64,000 bases of DNA. Source: Sporomusaceae bacterium. GTDB taxonomy: Bacteria; Bacillota; Negativicutes; Acidaminococcales; JAJUGR01. The translations under genes and the position numbers were made by a program. Positions 34,711 through 43,446 of the stretch are shown piece after piece (the first letter of the stretch is position 1; each line of letters starts with the position of its first letter). The DNA lies in assembly GCA_029265905.1 (NCBI GenBank), contig JAJUGR010000004.1, forward strand, positions 95,955-159,954. The letters are read 5' to 3'. The notes under the pieces were generated by a model. The model made no database searches. It saw only the letters and a program-made list of their open reading frames with translations, and was not told the origin of the DNA.

Positions 34711-36102
34711 ATGTCAAACTTAATTCTGCTCGACCATGAAAGCAAGGAGCCGCTGTATCTGCAGCTCTACCGCCATTTCCGCACCGAAATAGAGCAAAAC
34801 CGGCTGAAGGAAGGTCATAAAATCCCTTCTATCCGACTGCTTGCCAACAGTTTGTCGGTCAGCAAGATTACGGTCGAAAAAGCTTACCAGCAGCTATTGA
34901 GCGAGGGGTATATCATCAATGGCAACCGGACGCGTTATGCCGTCAACAAGTTCGTCGAAAGCGCCTGGCCGGCGCCGGCGCCGCGCGTCACGATGCCGGC
35001 TAAAAGCGTTGCGGATGCCCCGCTCAAATACGATCTGGCCAGCGGCGAGATGGATAGGGACGGCTTCGACTTTGCCCTGTGGAAGCGTTATGTCAATAAA
35101 GCATTTGGCGACCACAACCGTCTGATGCGTTATGGCGAACTGCAAGGCGAGGCAGAGCTGCGCCGTCAGATTGTCGCTTATGTCCGCTCGCGAGGCGTGA
35201 ATTGCCACGCCGAGCAAGTCATCGTCGGCCCGGGCGTGCAAAGCCTGTTCAACATATTGGCCGGCATGCTGAAAAGCGAACATAACAGCATCGCCTTTGA
35301 AGAGCCAGGCTTTAAAATGGGCCGGCAGATTTGGGAAGACCGCGGATTTTGCATCATTCCGGTCCGGCTCAAGCGCGAAGGCATCGATACCGGCGAACTG
35401 GCCGAAAGTGAGGCGCGTCTTGTCTACGTGACGCCGTCCCATCAGTTTCCCACCGGCTACATTATGCCGATCGGCGAACGGCTCAGGCTGCTGAACTGGG
35501 CCAAACAGACGGGCGCCACTATTGTTGAAGATGATTACGACAGCGAATTTCGCTATTTCGGCCGCCCGCTGCCGGCGCTGAAAGGGCTTGATACCGAAGG
35601 GTCGGTCGTTTATGTGGGCTCTTTTTCAAAAGCCATGCCCCCTTCGATTCGGATCAGTTATATGGTCCTGCCGGACCGGTTGCTGGACTTGTACCAGAAC
35701 CGGGCCGCGCTGTACACGCAAGCGACCTCCACCATCGAGCAGTTGGCGCTGGCCCGCTACATGGCCGACGGCCATTTGGAGCGGCAAATCCGCCGCCTCA
35801 GAAAGCTCTACAACGAAAAGCACGCCCACTTTTTGGACTGCATTCGCACCATTTTGGGCCAGCGGGTTGACATCAACGAAACGGAATCCGGCCTCCACCT
35901 GGTCCTGACCGTCAAATCTCCGGCCACGCCAAAAGAGCTCTACAGCAGCGCCTTGGCCAAAGGGTGCCGCATCGCCCTTTTGCAGGATTACTACCTGGGC
36001 GAAGCGCCGGTTGCCCCGTCCCAGGTCATCTTGTACTTTTCCAAGATTCCCGCCGCCGATATGCCGGATGCCATCAGCCTGCTGAAAGAGGCCTGGTTTT
36101 AA
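34711..36102 (+). CDS. MocR/PdxR-type regulator (GntR helix-turn-helix fused to aminotransferase domain)
   Basis: A 463-residue protein. Residues 10-75 form a GntR-type winged helix (EGHKIPSIRLLANSLSVSKITVEKAY), residues 100-460 a fold-type I aminotransferase domain with the PLP-binding stretch VEDDYDSEFRY near 270-280 and the Schiff-base Lys in GSFSKAMPP near 308. Such proteins bind PLP as ligand; PdxR members control B6 synthesis or salvage. Its divergent place beside pdxK and an ECF S-component makes B6 salvage the likely target. The start ATG follows AGGAGCG. Confidence 0.92.
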   Translation: MSNLILLDHESKEPLYLQLYRHFRTEIEQNRLKEGHKIPSIRLLANSLSVSKITVEKAYQQLLSEGYIINGNRTRYAVNKFVESAWPAPAPRVTMPAKSVADAPLKYDLASGEMDRDGFDFALWKRYVNKAFGDHNRLMRYGELQGEAELRRQIVAYVRSRGVNCHAEQVIVGPGVQSLFNILAGMLKSEHNSIAFEEPGFKMGRQIWEDRGFCIIPVRLKREGIDTGELAESEARLVYVTPSHQFPTGYIMPIGERLRLLNWAKQTGATIVEDDYDSEFRYFGRPLPALKGLDTEGSVVYVGSFSKAMPPSIRISYMVLPDRLLDLYQNRAALYTQATSTIEQLALARYMADGHLERQIRRLRKLYNEKHAHFLDCIRTILGQRVDINETESGLHLVLTVKSPATPKELYSSALAKGCRIALLQDYYLGEAPVAPSQVILYFSKIPAADMPDAISLLKEAWF

Positions 36103-36146
36103 AAAAGCGCTCAAGCCTTGAAAAATCAAGGCTTGAGCGCTTTTTC
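36100..36146. terminator. Bidirectional terminator between the MocR-type and flavoprotein genes
   Basis: AAAAAGCGCTCAAGCCTTG and its exact complement form a 19-bp stem with a 6-base loop and T/A runs on both sides. Confidence 0.92.
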
Positions 36147-36774
36147 AACGCACAAAGTTGGTGAGTATTTTCGCTTCGCGTTCCGGCGCTTTAACGGTTT
36201 CTTGTCCGGCTTCAACCAGTTTCATCAGCCAGGCCATATTTTTGCCCAACACCCGCATGATCTGCTGGCCCTCTTCGTCGCCAACCACTTCACCCGGCTT
36301 CAAACCATGGATGACATTCCAATAATTCGTGGTCGGCATCAGCATTTCCGTGTAGTTGATATAGTTAACCAGCTGGTTGAAGGTCGCAATCCCGCCCGTG
36401 CGCCGGACAGAAACAACGGCCGCCCCTACTTTATGGCGCAAAAAGCCTAAATTGGCCACATAGAAGGCCCGGTCTAAAAACGATTTCATCGTGCCGCCGA
36501 TCGCCGCGTAATGGGTGGGCGAGCCTAACAAGATACCGTCCGCCGCCTTCATTTTTTGTATCCAGCCATTAACCTCGTCGTTGTCGTAAATGCATTTTTC
36601 ATTCCGGTTTTTCATGCAGGCGTTGCAGGCCATGCACCCCCGGATCACTTTGTTGCCCACCTGGATGATTTCGACTTCTATGCCGGCTTTCTCAAGCTCG
36701 TCGGCAACCAGCTTCAGCGCGTGATAGGTATTCCCTTCCGGGCGGGGACTGCCGTTGAACGCAACTACTTTCAT
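36145..36774 (-). CDS. Flavodoxin-fold iron-sulfur flavoprotein / NADPH-dependent FMN reductase family
   Basis: A 209-residue protein. The N-terminal VVAFNGSPRPEGNTYHAL binds the FMN phosphate; CMACNACMKNRNEKC near 47-61 is the cysteine set that carries a 4Fe-4S cluster in archaeal and clostridial iron-sulfur flavoproteins; GSPTHYAAIGGTMKSFLDR near 83-101 completes the FMN site. These proteins shuttle electrons in anaerobes; partners are unknown. Start is the ATG at 36774 with AAGGAGG 8 bases upstream. The ORF-track extension overlaps the DUF445 gene and is not used. Confidence 0.93.
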   Translation of the reverse strand: MKVVAFNGSPRPEGNTYHALKLVADELEKAGIEVEIIQVGNKVIRGCMACNACMKNRNEKCIYDNDEVNGWIQKMKAADGILLGSPTHYAAIGGTMKSFLDRAFYVANLGFLRHKVGAAVVSVRRTGGIATFNQLVNYINYTEMLMPTTNYWNVIHGLKPGEVVGDEEGQQIMRVLGKNMAWLMKLVEAGQETVKAPEREAKILTNFVR

Positions 36775-36880
36775 AACTATTGCCTCCTTAATCATGATTT
36801 CTATACATTTCGCTGCAAGCCGCGCGCCTCCTGCCAGCCACGGGCAACAATTGCTTTTCAACAGTGCGATGACCGCGGGA

Positions 36881-38170
36881 TTAGAAGCGGCGAACCAGTT
36901 CACCGGCGGCAAATAAAGCTAACCCGATGCAGCCGCCCACAAGCGAACCGTTGATTCTGATAAATTGGAGATCCGTTCCTACGCGCTCCTCAATCAGTTT
37001 ATTCAAGCCAGCATCAGTAAGCTTTTCCATCGCCAACGTGACCACTGCCCCGATGATGGCATGCTCATGCTCGATCAGGTGGATGACAATCTGTTTCAGC
37101 GCTTGCTCCACCGACCGGCAGACTTCCTCATTGCGCTTAAAGGCCTCCCAATAACAGACGAATTGATCAATTATCCAGGCCGTAACCGCCTCATTCGCCC
37201 CTTTTGCCTGGCCAGTTGCCGGCGCCAAGACCTGCGCGGTCAGAATTTCCAGCAGTTCTTCTAAAGCGGCGCTGAAATGAGCCTCTCTTACCACGGCATT
37301 CTTCCACGCCTCAATCGCCGCACACGTCTTCGCGTCCTTGTCCAAGGCCTCAGCGACCTCAAGCAATTTTTGCTTCACCCAACCGCGCAAGGGATGGTTT
37401 TTATCCCCTTCAATCTCCTTCATAAAACGAACGGCTTGCGCATGCAGCTCCGCGCCAAGTTCTTCCGGATCGATTTGGCCCATTTGTTCGCCCAGCCATT
37501 TTAGGCCGCGCAGCAATATATGGTTTGCTGCTTTTTCTTCCTGGTAACTCTGGACACAGTAGTCGATGATGCGCCTTCTGGTTGAAGCCTGCTGCAGCAG
37601 TTCCAGCAACGCGGCGGCAGAAGCATCCACTATTTTTTGATGCTGCCCCTGCTCGACCAGCGTTTTTGCTTGCTGCTGGATAAAGGGCGTCAAGTTAAAG
37701 CGCACGATCTCTGCCTTTAACAAACGTTCCACGCCTGCGGCAGCGCGCTTAGGATCAAGCTTCGCAAAAAACTGATTGATTGCTTTTCTTAATAAAGCCA
37801 ACAGCACATACTTGCCCTTGCCATTTTCCACCCATGCGATCAGGTGCGCCAGCAACGGCAGCCGTTCAACGCTGGCCAGCAGCTTATCCTTGTTAAAAAA
37901 GTCATTCTGCACCAGCAGCGTTGTCGCGCCAATGAGCTTAGCGCGGTTGCGGGGGATCAGTTCCGTATGATAAGGAAACCCAAGCGGTTTTCGAAACAAG
38001 GCCGTCACGGCAAACCAGTCCGCAAAGCCGCCCACCACCGCCGCTTCCAGGACCGAAAAGGCCATCCTCACCGCCAAACTGTCTTTGCAATTGATTTTCA
38101 CCAGCAAGGAGGCGCCAAAAGCCAAGCATACGCCAGCCAAGACTTTGTCGGCCAGGTTCAGTGATTTCAT
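36881..38170 (-). CDS. DUF445 family membrane-associated protein, second of a tandem pair
   Basis: A 429-residue protein with a hydrophobic segment near each end. The N-terminal VVGGFADWFAVTALFRKPLGFPYHTELIPRNR is the DUF445 signature and the C-terminal RVGTDLQFIRINGSLVGGCIG is the other conserved part; between them is a long helical region (about 80-370). Function is unknown. Its ATG lies 4 bases after the stop of the preceding paralogue, so the two are co-translated. The paralogue shares both signatures, and divergence in the middle is strong. Confidence 0.9.
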   Translation of the reverse strand: MKSLNLADKVLAGVCLAFGASLLVKINCKDSLAVRMAFSVLEAAVVGGFADWFAVTALFRKPLGFPYHTELIPRNRAKLIGATTLLVQNDFFNKDKLLASVERLPLLAHLIAWVENGKGKYVLLALLRKAINQFFAKLDPKRAAAGVERLLKAEIVRFNLTPFIQQQAKTLVEQGQHQKIVDASAAALLELLQQASTRRRIIDYCVQSYQEEKAANHILLRGLKWLGEQMGQIDPEELGAELHAQAVRFMKEIEGDKNHPLRGWVKQKLLEVAEALDKDAKTCAAIEAWKNAVVREAHFSAALEELLEILTAQVLAPATGQAKGANEAVTAWIIDQFVCYWEAFKRNEEVCRSVEQALKQIVIHLIEHEHAIIGAVVTLAMEKLTDAGLNKLIEERVGTDLQFIRINGSLVGGCIGLALFAAGELVRRF

Positions 38171-38174
38171 CGCT

Positions 38175-39425
38175 TCACAGCATCCTTTCCGCCCAAGCGG
38201 TTAGCAAATACAGCCCCATTCCGACCAGGCCGCCCACCACCGAGCCGTTGATTCTGATCATCTGCAGATCATCCCCAACCCGCTCTTCAATGAAGGCGGC
38301 CAGCTTTTCATTCGTAAGCGCGTCTAAATACTGCCTGACCAGGCCGCCTATGTCATCTTGCCGTTGTTCAACAAACCGCAGGAGCATTTTTTTTGCCCAC
38401 GCATCCAGTGATGCGCGTTGCTCGTCATCATCCAAGCCTGCCACAAACGCATCGATTGCTTGCAGCACATAGTTTTCCAGCGGCGGATAATTCCCCGTTC
38501 GCAGCTCTTCCTGCAACCCGGCGACAAACTGGCGCATCTGCTCACCCAAAACAGTCTGCCGTTGCGCTGAAAGGGCGTCATCTTTCCACTTTTCAAGCGC
38601 AGCCTGCATTTTTTCATCCGTTTTCAGCCGTTCCACGTTCTCGCCCAACCAGGCCTTTAACGCCCTTCGCGTCGGATGATTGTCCTGCTGCAGCGCTTGC
38701 AGCTGACCCGTCAGCACCGCAATCATTTTCCGGCTTAAACTTGCCGGCGCAACACCGCTTTTTCGGTCCAGGAGGCTGCGCAATAGACCGTTATTTTCAT
38801 ACCGCTTCAAGGCCGCCTCGACCTCGCCGCAAAGCAGCCTGTAAAACTGATCTGTCTCGACAAGATCGATGAATTTTGCCAGGACAAAGCGAATAAAGGC
38901 AGCATCATAATTCTTTTCCAGGCTTCGCCCCAGCAACTGCGCCAATATGGGGGCAAGCTTCACCTTATGTATGTTATCCTTGAGCAGCTGATCGGCAAAA
39001 TTCGCCGCCTCGGTTGGATTTATACTGCCGAGCATGTCCTGACCTAATTCAACCAGCACCGCTCTCACATTGTCGCGCCCGCCATGCGCTTGAACATAGT
39101 TGCGCACGATTTGAGCCGCATCGTATTTGCCAACAACCGCCATAATGTTTTCTTCCGTAAGCAGTTCCTGCTCAACCAGGGTCACGAGATCATTAAAAAT
39201 GCGTTCGCGGTTGCGGGGAATGACCGCCGTGCGCCAAGGAAAGCCTAATGGCTTCCGGAACAAGGCGGCAACGGCGAACCAATCCGCCAGCCCCCCGACC
39301 AAGGCCGCGCCGCAGCCGCTATGAACCATGCCGACATAAAAATGGCCGCTGTAGGGGTACGTCGCCATGAATCCGGCTGTCGCCAGCCCCAGGGTCAACA
39401 TCGCCTTATACCGATTGCTTGCCAT
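38175..39425 (-). CDS. DUF445 family membrane-associated protein, first of a tandem pair
   Basis: A 416-residue protein. The conserved parts are VGGLADWFAVAALFRKPLGFPWRTAVIPRNR near 43-73 and RVGDDLQMIRINGSVVGGLVG near 383-403, followed by a last hydrophobic segment. As in its neighbour, the middle is predicted helical and charged. The ATG follows AGAGGTGG. The two proteins may form a hetero-oligomer spanning or tethering the envelope; this is a guess from the tandem layout. Confidence 0.9.
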   Translation of the reverse strand: MASNRYKAMLTLGLATAGFMATYPYSGHFYVGMVHSGCGAALVGGLADWFAVAALFRKPLGFPWRTAVIPRNRERIFNDLVTLVEQELLTEENIMAVVGKYDAAQIVRNYVQAHGGRDNVRAVLVELGQDMLGSINPTEAANFADQLLKDNIHKVKLAPILAQLLGRSLEKNYDAAFIRFVLAKFIDLVETDQFYRLLCGEVEAALKRYENNGLLRSLLDRKSGVAPASLSRKMIAVLTGQLQALQQDNHPTRRALKAWLGENVERLKTDEKMQAALEKWKDDALSAQRQTVLGEQMRQFVAGLQEELRTGNYPPLENYVLQAIDAFVAGLDDDEQRASLDAWAKKMLLRFVEQRQDDIGGLVRQYLDALTNEKLAAFIEERVGDDLQMIRINGSVVGGLVGMGLYLLTAWAERML

Positions 39426-39519
39426 TGTCCACCTCTGCCGATTAATCTTTATACCCGCTCGCCTTTACCCATTTAACTCTATTATGAGGCCAAATGAGTA
39501 AATCGACAAATCAGCACAC

Positions 39520-39560
39520 GTGAAAAGGCCGCAATCCTGCCAAAAGGATTGCGGCCTTTT
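39520..39560 (-). terminator. Terminator after the helicase gene
   Basis: AAAAGGCCGCAATCCT and its complement form a 16-bp stem with loop TTTGGC, followed by TTTT; it starts at the stop codon. Confidence 0.85.
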
Positions 39561-41717
39561 CTACGCCGGCGCCAGAAAGCCGTTGGCTAAGCAGACGTCC
39601 AGCGACAAGGTTTTGACCGTTCCGGCAAACTTGATCTCCACATTGTCGGCCGTGAGCGCGACTATGCGGCCGCGCCCGAAGGAGTAGTGGTGTACTGCCA
39701 TGCCGACTGCCAGCTGATTTGACTGCCGGATGGCATTAGGATCATAAGTTGCCGGGGTTTTTCTTTTTTTCGCTAGCTTGCCGCCCGTGGCCAGGGCGGC
39801 CGGCGGGCTGATGATCGTCCTAACCGCCGACACAAACTGCGACTCCGCCACGGCATCCTGCTCCCGCTTATTGTAAGTCAGCAGCTCAAGATGCGTTTTC
39901 GCGCGCGTCATGGCGACGTAAAACAGGCGGACCGCTTCCTCCATCGCCTCGGACTGCCCCCGCAGCTTTTGCTCAACATCGCTGTGCGACGGAATGACAC
40001 CCTCCACCAAATCAATCATATACACGCGGTCAAACTCCAGACCCTTGGCGCTGTGGAACGTGGACAGCGTAACCGCGCAGTCCTTGCGGTTTTTGGCCGC
40101 CTTCGTCACGCGCTCAAGGGCTTGCAGGCGATGGGCAAAATCCGCCATGCTTTTGAGCCCGACCGCCACGTCTTCCAGGGTGTCCAAGATGCCAAGCAAG
40201 TTGTCCTTGCGGAACCCCAGGCGCTCGCACATCCGCTCCAGGGCCTTTTCGTACCCCAGCTTGTGGCGGATGGTGCAGATGGCGGCCAGCGGCGCCGCGC
40301 CCTTCATCCGCTGGATGGTTTCCTGGCATTCTTGCACCTGTTTGAACTGGTAGCCTTGCAGCGATCCGTACTGCCGCAGGTTGTCAAAGACCGATTCGTT
40401 GTTGTTGATTCTTTTGACCGCTTCCATCTGCTGCTTGGTGATATAGCCGTTCATCTTGGCGAAAACCTGTTCAAAAATATCGACCCGTTTGTCCGTATAC
40501 GTCAGGCGCATGAAATTCAATATATCTTTGACCACCCAGTGCGAAAAAAACCGTTTGTCTTCGTCCTTGATGTAAAAAGGGATGCCGGCCCGGTCGAGTT
40601 CGTTGATCAATCCGATCGAGGACGAGTTGTTTCTGTACAGCACCGCCGTCTTGCAAGCCGGGTCGAGCGCCTTGATCGCGTCGAGCAAATAGTTGGTCTG
40701 GGCCCGATAATCGGCCAGATTTCGGATGACAATCGGTTTATGCGGCTGATTGCGGGTAAACATATTCTTGTTATAGCGGTGCTTGTTCCGTTTGATGAAC
40801 GCATTGGCAGTCTCGACAATCTCCGGCGAAGAGCGGTAATTTTGTTCCATGAACAAAATGGCTGCGTCAGGGTACGCCTGCTTAAACTGCAGCAAATATG
40901 ACGGCTCCGCCCCCCGCCAACTGTAGATGGACTGATCATCGTCAGCAACAACGCAGAGGTTGCCATGGCTGCGCACCAGCTTTTCAATGATCGTGTGCTG
41001 AACAAGCGAGGTGTCCTGGCTCTCATCCGTCAGGACATAATCATACAGCCGCTGATAGCGGGCAAGCAGGTCAGCGTCCTGCTCGAAGGCCTCGTTCGCA
41101 TACAGCAGCATGTCGTCGTAGTCCAGCAGCAGCGGGTTGGATGCCGACTTAAACGCTTCGTAGCGCTTCATGATTTCCGCGGCCGCCGGCACGCTGCAGT
41201 CGATTGTCGCCCATTTCACCGGCGCAACCAGCTTATTTTTGATAAAGCTAATATAGGTTGTCAGTTCGTCCATCTGATCTTCAGTGATATTCTCGTTGGT
41301 TTCGCTTTTAAACAGCTCCCGCAGCAGCTGCCGCTTGTCATAGGGCTGGCCGCCTTCAATCAGCTGGTACGCCCGCTTGTTTTTCCGGAAATACTCGCGC
41401 ACGACTTCATACGCCAGGCTATGGATTGTCGAAAAATCAGCGAGCGGCAGCGTCGGGAAAAAGCGGTTGAAGCGGGCCTTCATTTCGTCGGCCGCGGCCC
41501 GGCTGAAGGTCACCGCCTTGATTCGCGCCGGCAAAAGTCCCTTCACCGCCAACAGGTAGCCGATTTTCATAATGATCGTAGTCGTCTTGCCCGACCCGGG
41601 CGACGCCAGCAGCAACAGCGCGCCGCCGGTATTCACCACCGCTTGCCGCTGAACGTCATTTAAGACGACACCGCGCGCCGTCTGCGTCTCCCAAAATAGT
41701 GCTTCTTGTGTGCGCAT
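39561..41717 (-). CDS. UvrD/Rep-family superfamily 1 DNA helicase
   Basis: An ATP-dependent 3'-5' helicase type of 718 residues. Motif Q/I region: LNDVQRQAVVNTGG and Walker A ASPGSGKTT near 38-46; motif Ia KAVTFSRAAADEM; Walker B-like LTDESQDTS near 228-236, where UvrD usually has DEFQDT; motif III DDDQSIYSWRGA near 259-270; motif IV FMEQNYRSSPEIVETAN; motif V TFHSAKGLEFDRVYMIDLVEG; motif VI FYVAMTRAKTHL. A C-terminal tail (about 640-718) ends with a small beta module AVHHYSFGRGRIVALTADNVEIKF, as seen in PcrA/UvrD tails that bind RNA polymerase. It follows a radical SAM gene by 14 bases. Confidence 0.94.
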   Translation of the reverse strand: MRTQEALFWETQTARGVVLNDVQRQAVVNTGGALLLLASPGSGKTTTIIMKIGYLLAVKGLLPARIKAVTFSRAAADEMKARFNRFFPTLPLADFSTIHSLAYEVVREYFRKNKRAYQLIEGGQPYDKRQLLRELFKSETNENITEDQMDELTTYISFIKNKLVAPVKWATIDCSVPAAAEIMKRYEAFKSASNPLLLDYDDMLLYANEAFEQDADLLARYQRLYDYVLTDESQDTSLVQHTIIEKLVRSHGNLCVVADDDQSIYSWRGAEPSYLLQFKQAYPDAAILFMEQNYRSSPEIVETANAFIKRNKHRYNKNMFTRNQPHKPIVIRNLADYRAQTNYLLDAIKALDPACKTAVLYRNNSSSIGLINELDRAGIPFYIKDEDKRFFSHWVVKDILNFMRLTYTDKRVDIFEQVFAKMNGYITKQQMEAVKRINNNESVFDNLRQYGSLQGYQFKQVQECQETIQRMKGAAPLAAICTIRHKLGYEKALERMCERLGFRKDNLLGILDTLEDVAVGLKSMADFAHRLQALERVTKAAKNRKDCAVTLSTFHSAKGLEFDRVYMIDLVEGVIPSHSDVEQKLRGQSEAMEEAVRLFYVAMTRAKTHLELLTYNKREQDAVAESQFVSAVRTIISPPAALATGGKLAKKRKTPATYDPNAIRQSNQLAVGMAVHHYSFGRGRIVALTADNVEIKFAGTVKTLSLDVCLANGFLAPA

Positions 41718-41731
41718 CTGAAAACACCCTT

Positions 41732-42856
41732 TTAAAAATCGATCATGGCTGGCCGATAGCCGTCCGGCAATTCCTCTTCCGCTAAGAATGTAAAGGTGTC
41801 GTCATTCAATATGGGGATGAAGATTTCGTATGGAAGCACCGAGAACTCGCAGGCATAATTGCTGGCGCCGAAGGGCAGGCCGGCTTTGCTGCTCAAATTC
41901 AGACCGCGGGCAAACTTGGTGTCGTTTGAGCAGTCGTGTACGGCCAAATCCCAGTTTTGGGCGTCCGCTATTTTCATGAATTTCAGGGTCAACTCCCGGC
42001 TCCAGATCGGCGAGACATAGCCATGGCGGGAGATATACATGTTTTCACCGGCATAGTTGCCGATGTTGTTTTCGTTCAAATGCAGCTCCGCGCAATTGAT
42101 GAAATCGAGGTTTGTTGCCAGGATCGCCTGCTGTTTTTTGAAGAACGTCTCGAAAAATTCCGGCGTCATTGGCGTTTCAATGCCGACGCTTTTGATGTAT
42201 TTTTTCGCCAGGCCGATGTTTTCGATGACCTTGTCCGCACAGCCTGACGCGCCGAGGTTGAAGCGGATCTCGTCAAGGCCGGCTTCCCCGAGCGCTTTTA
42301 AAGTCGCTTCCGTCGCCAAGGTGCCGTTGGTGTATAAATGCTGATACACCTCGGCCGCCCGGAATTTCCTGATTATCGAGTAATACTTTTCGATTTCCAT
42401 GAACGGCTCTAAGTAGACGTAGGAAATGCCCGTCGGTTTTTGGTGAACGGACAGCAATAAATCAATGTCCTTTTCGTAAAACTTCGTGCCGCCGATTTCC
42501 CACAGGCCTTCGCCGACGGGATGGATATCGTCCAGTTCGCCATAGTTGTAGCAGAACTTGCATTCCAAGTTGCATTTGTTCGTTTTCCGAATGGCGCTCA
42601 GGCCCGTGCCGAGCAGGCAGGAACGGCAGCCTTTGGCAAATTTTTCTTCCTTGCCTACAAACAGCGTTCTGTTCGCTAGGGTTTTTAAGTTTTTGATTTC
42701 CGCCTTTAGGATTTCATTTCTGTGATCAATCGCCGCCTCAATTTGCGCGAAGGTCGCATAAATAATTTCTTCATGTTTTACACTAATTTCCTCTTCCTCA
42801 CCTAACTGCGAGAAGAAATCAAACCAGATCAGCGCGTCTTTTTTAGAAATTTTCAT
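41732..42856 (-). CDS. Radical SAM protein of unknown function
   Basis: A 374-residue protein. The cluster motif CNLECKFCYNYGE (CxxxCxxC) lies near 94-106, preceded by two more cysteines in FAKGCRSCLLGTG. Radical SAM barrel features follow (YVYLEPFMEIEKYYSIIRKF, YQHLYTNGTLAT, DEIRFNLGASG). There is no SPASM-like cysteine cluster at the end, though C295ff positions VHDCSND and NYACEFSV are present. The substrate is unknown. The start is the ATG at 42856, with GTAGG about 6 bases upstream. It is likely co-transcribed with the helicase gene 14 bases downstream. Confidence 0.88.
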   Translation of the reverse strand: MKISKKDALIWFDFFSQLGEEEEISVKHEEIIYATFAQIEAAIDHRNEILKAEIKNLKTLANRTLFVGKEEKFAKGCRSCLLGTGLSAIRKTNKCNLECKFCYNYGELDDIHPVGEGLWEIGGTKFYEKDIDLLLSVHQKPTGISYVYLEPFMEIEKYYSIIRKFRAAEVYQHLYTNGTLATEATLKALGEAGLDEIRFNLGASGCADKVIENIGLAKKYIKSVGIETPMTPEFFETFFKKQQAILATNLDFINCAELHLNENNIGNYAGENMYISRHGYVSPIWSRELTLKFMKIADAQNWDLAVHDCSNDTKFARGLNLSSKAGLPFGASNYACEFSVLPYEIFIPILNDDTFTFLAEEELPDGYRPAMIDF

Positions 42857-42963
42857 AGCGTACCTACCTATCTGCTCATTATCTAAACCATCACCTGGCT
42901 CGTCCGTGGTGGTGGCCATTTGCTAATCGGCAACTGCACTGGGGTACGGCTGCCTTTTCGCCG

Positions 42964-43443
42964 TTACCAGTGATACTTCTCGCCCCGCCAGATCTTGAAC
43001 GCGCGATAAATCTGCTCAATGAGCAGCAGGCGGACCATCTGGTGGGTGAAGGTCATTTTGGAAAAAGACAGGCGCACGTGCGCGGCCTTGCGCACGTCGT
43101 CGGAGAGGCCGAAGGCGCCGCCGATGATGAAGGTCAGGTGGCTGTCGCCGCTTGACGCGCAGGCGGCAAACGTCTCGGCCAGTTCCTCCGACGACTGCTG
43201 CTTGCCGGCGACGTCCAGGACGAAGACGCGGCTGCCCGACGGAATCTGTTTTATCAGGCGCTCGCCTTCCCGGCTGAGCGCCTGCTCTTTTTGCGCCGCC
43301 GACGGTTCGTCCGGCATGCGTTCTTCGTCGAGCTCTTTAACTTCCAAGCGGCAAAACGGCCCCAGTCGCTTGGTGAATTCGGCAATCCCGTCGCGCAGAT
43401 AGCGCTCCTTGATCTTGCCGACGGTCAGTATCGTTATCCGCAT
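42964..43443 (-). CDS. rlmH: 23S rRNA (pseudouridine1915-N3)-methyltransferase
   Basis: RlmH methylates pseudouridine 1915 in helix 69 of 23S rRNA. The 159-residue SPOUT protein begins MRITILTVGKIKERYL, has FVLDVAGKQQSSEELA near 72-87 and the knot FIIGGAFGLSDDVR near 106-119, and ends LIEQIYRAFKIWRGEKYHW, all as in the family. It starts 3 bases after the htrA stop, a common RlmH-HtrA-MBL neighbourhood in Firmicutes. Confidence 0.97.
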   Translation of the reverse strand: MRITILTVGKIKERYLRDGIAEFTKRLGPFCRLEVKELDEERMPDEPSAAQKEQALSREGERLIKQIPSGSRVFVLDVAGKQQSSEELAETFAACASSGDSHLTFIIGGAFGLSDDVRKAAHVRLSFSKMTFTHQMVRLLLIEQIYRAFKIWRGEKYHW

Positions 43444-43446
43444 ACC

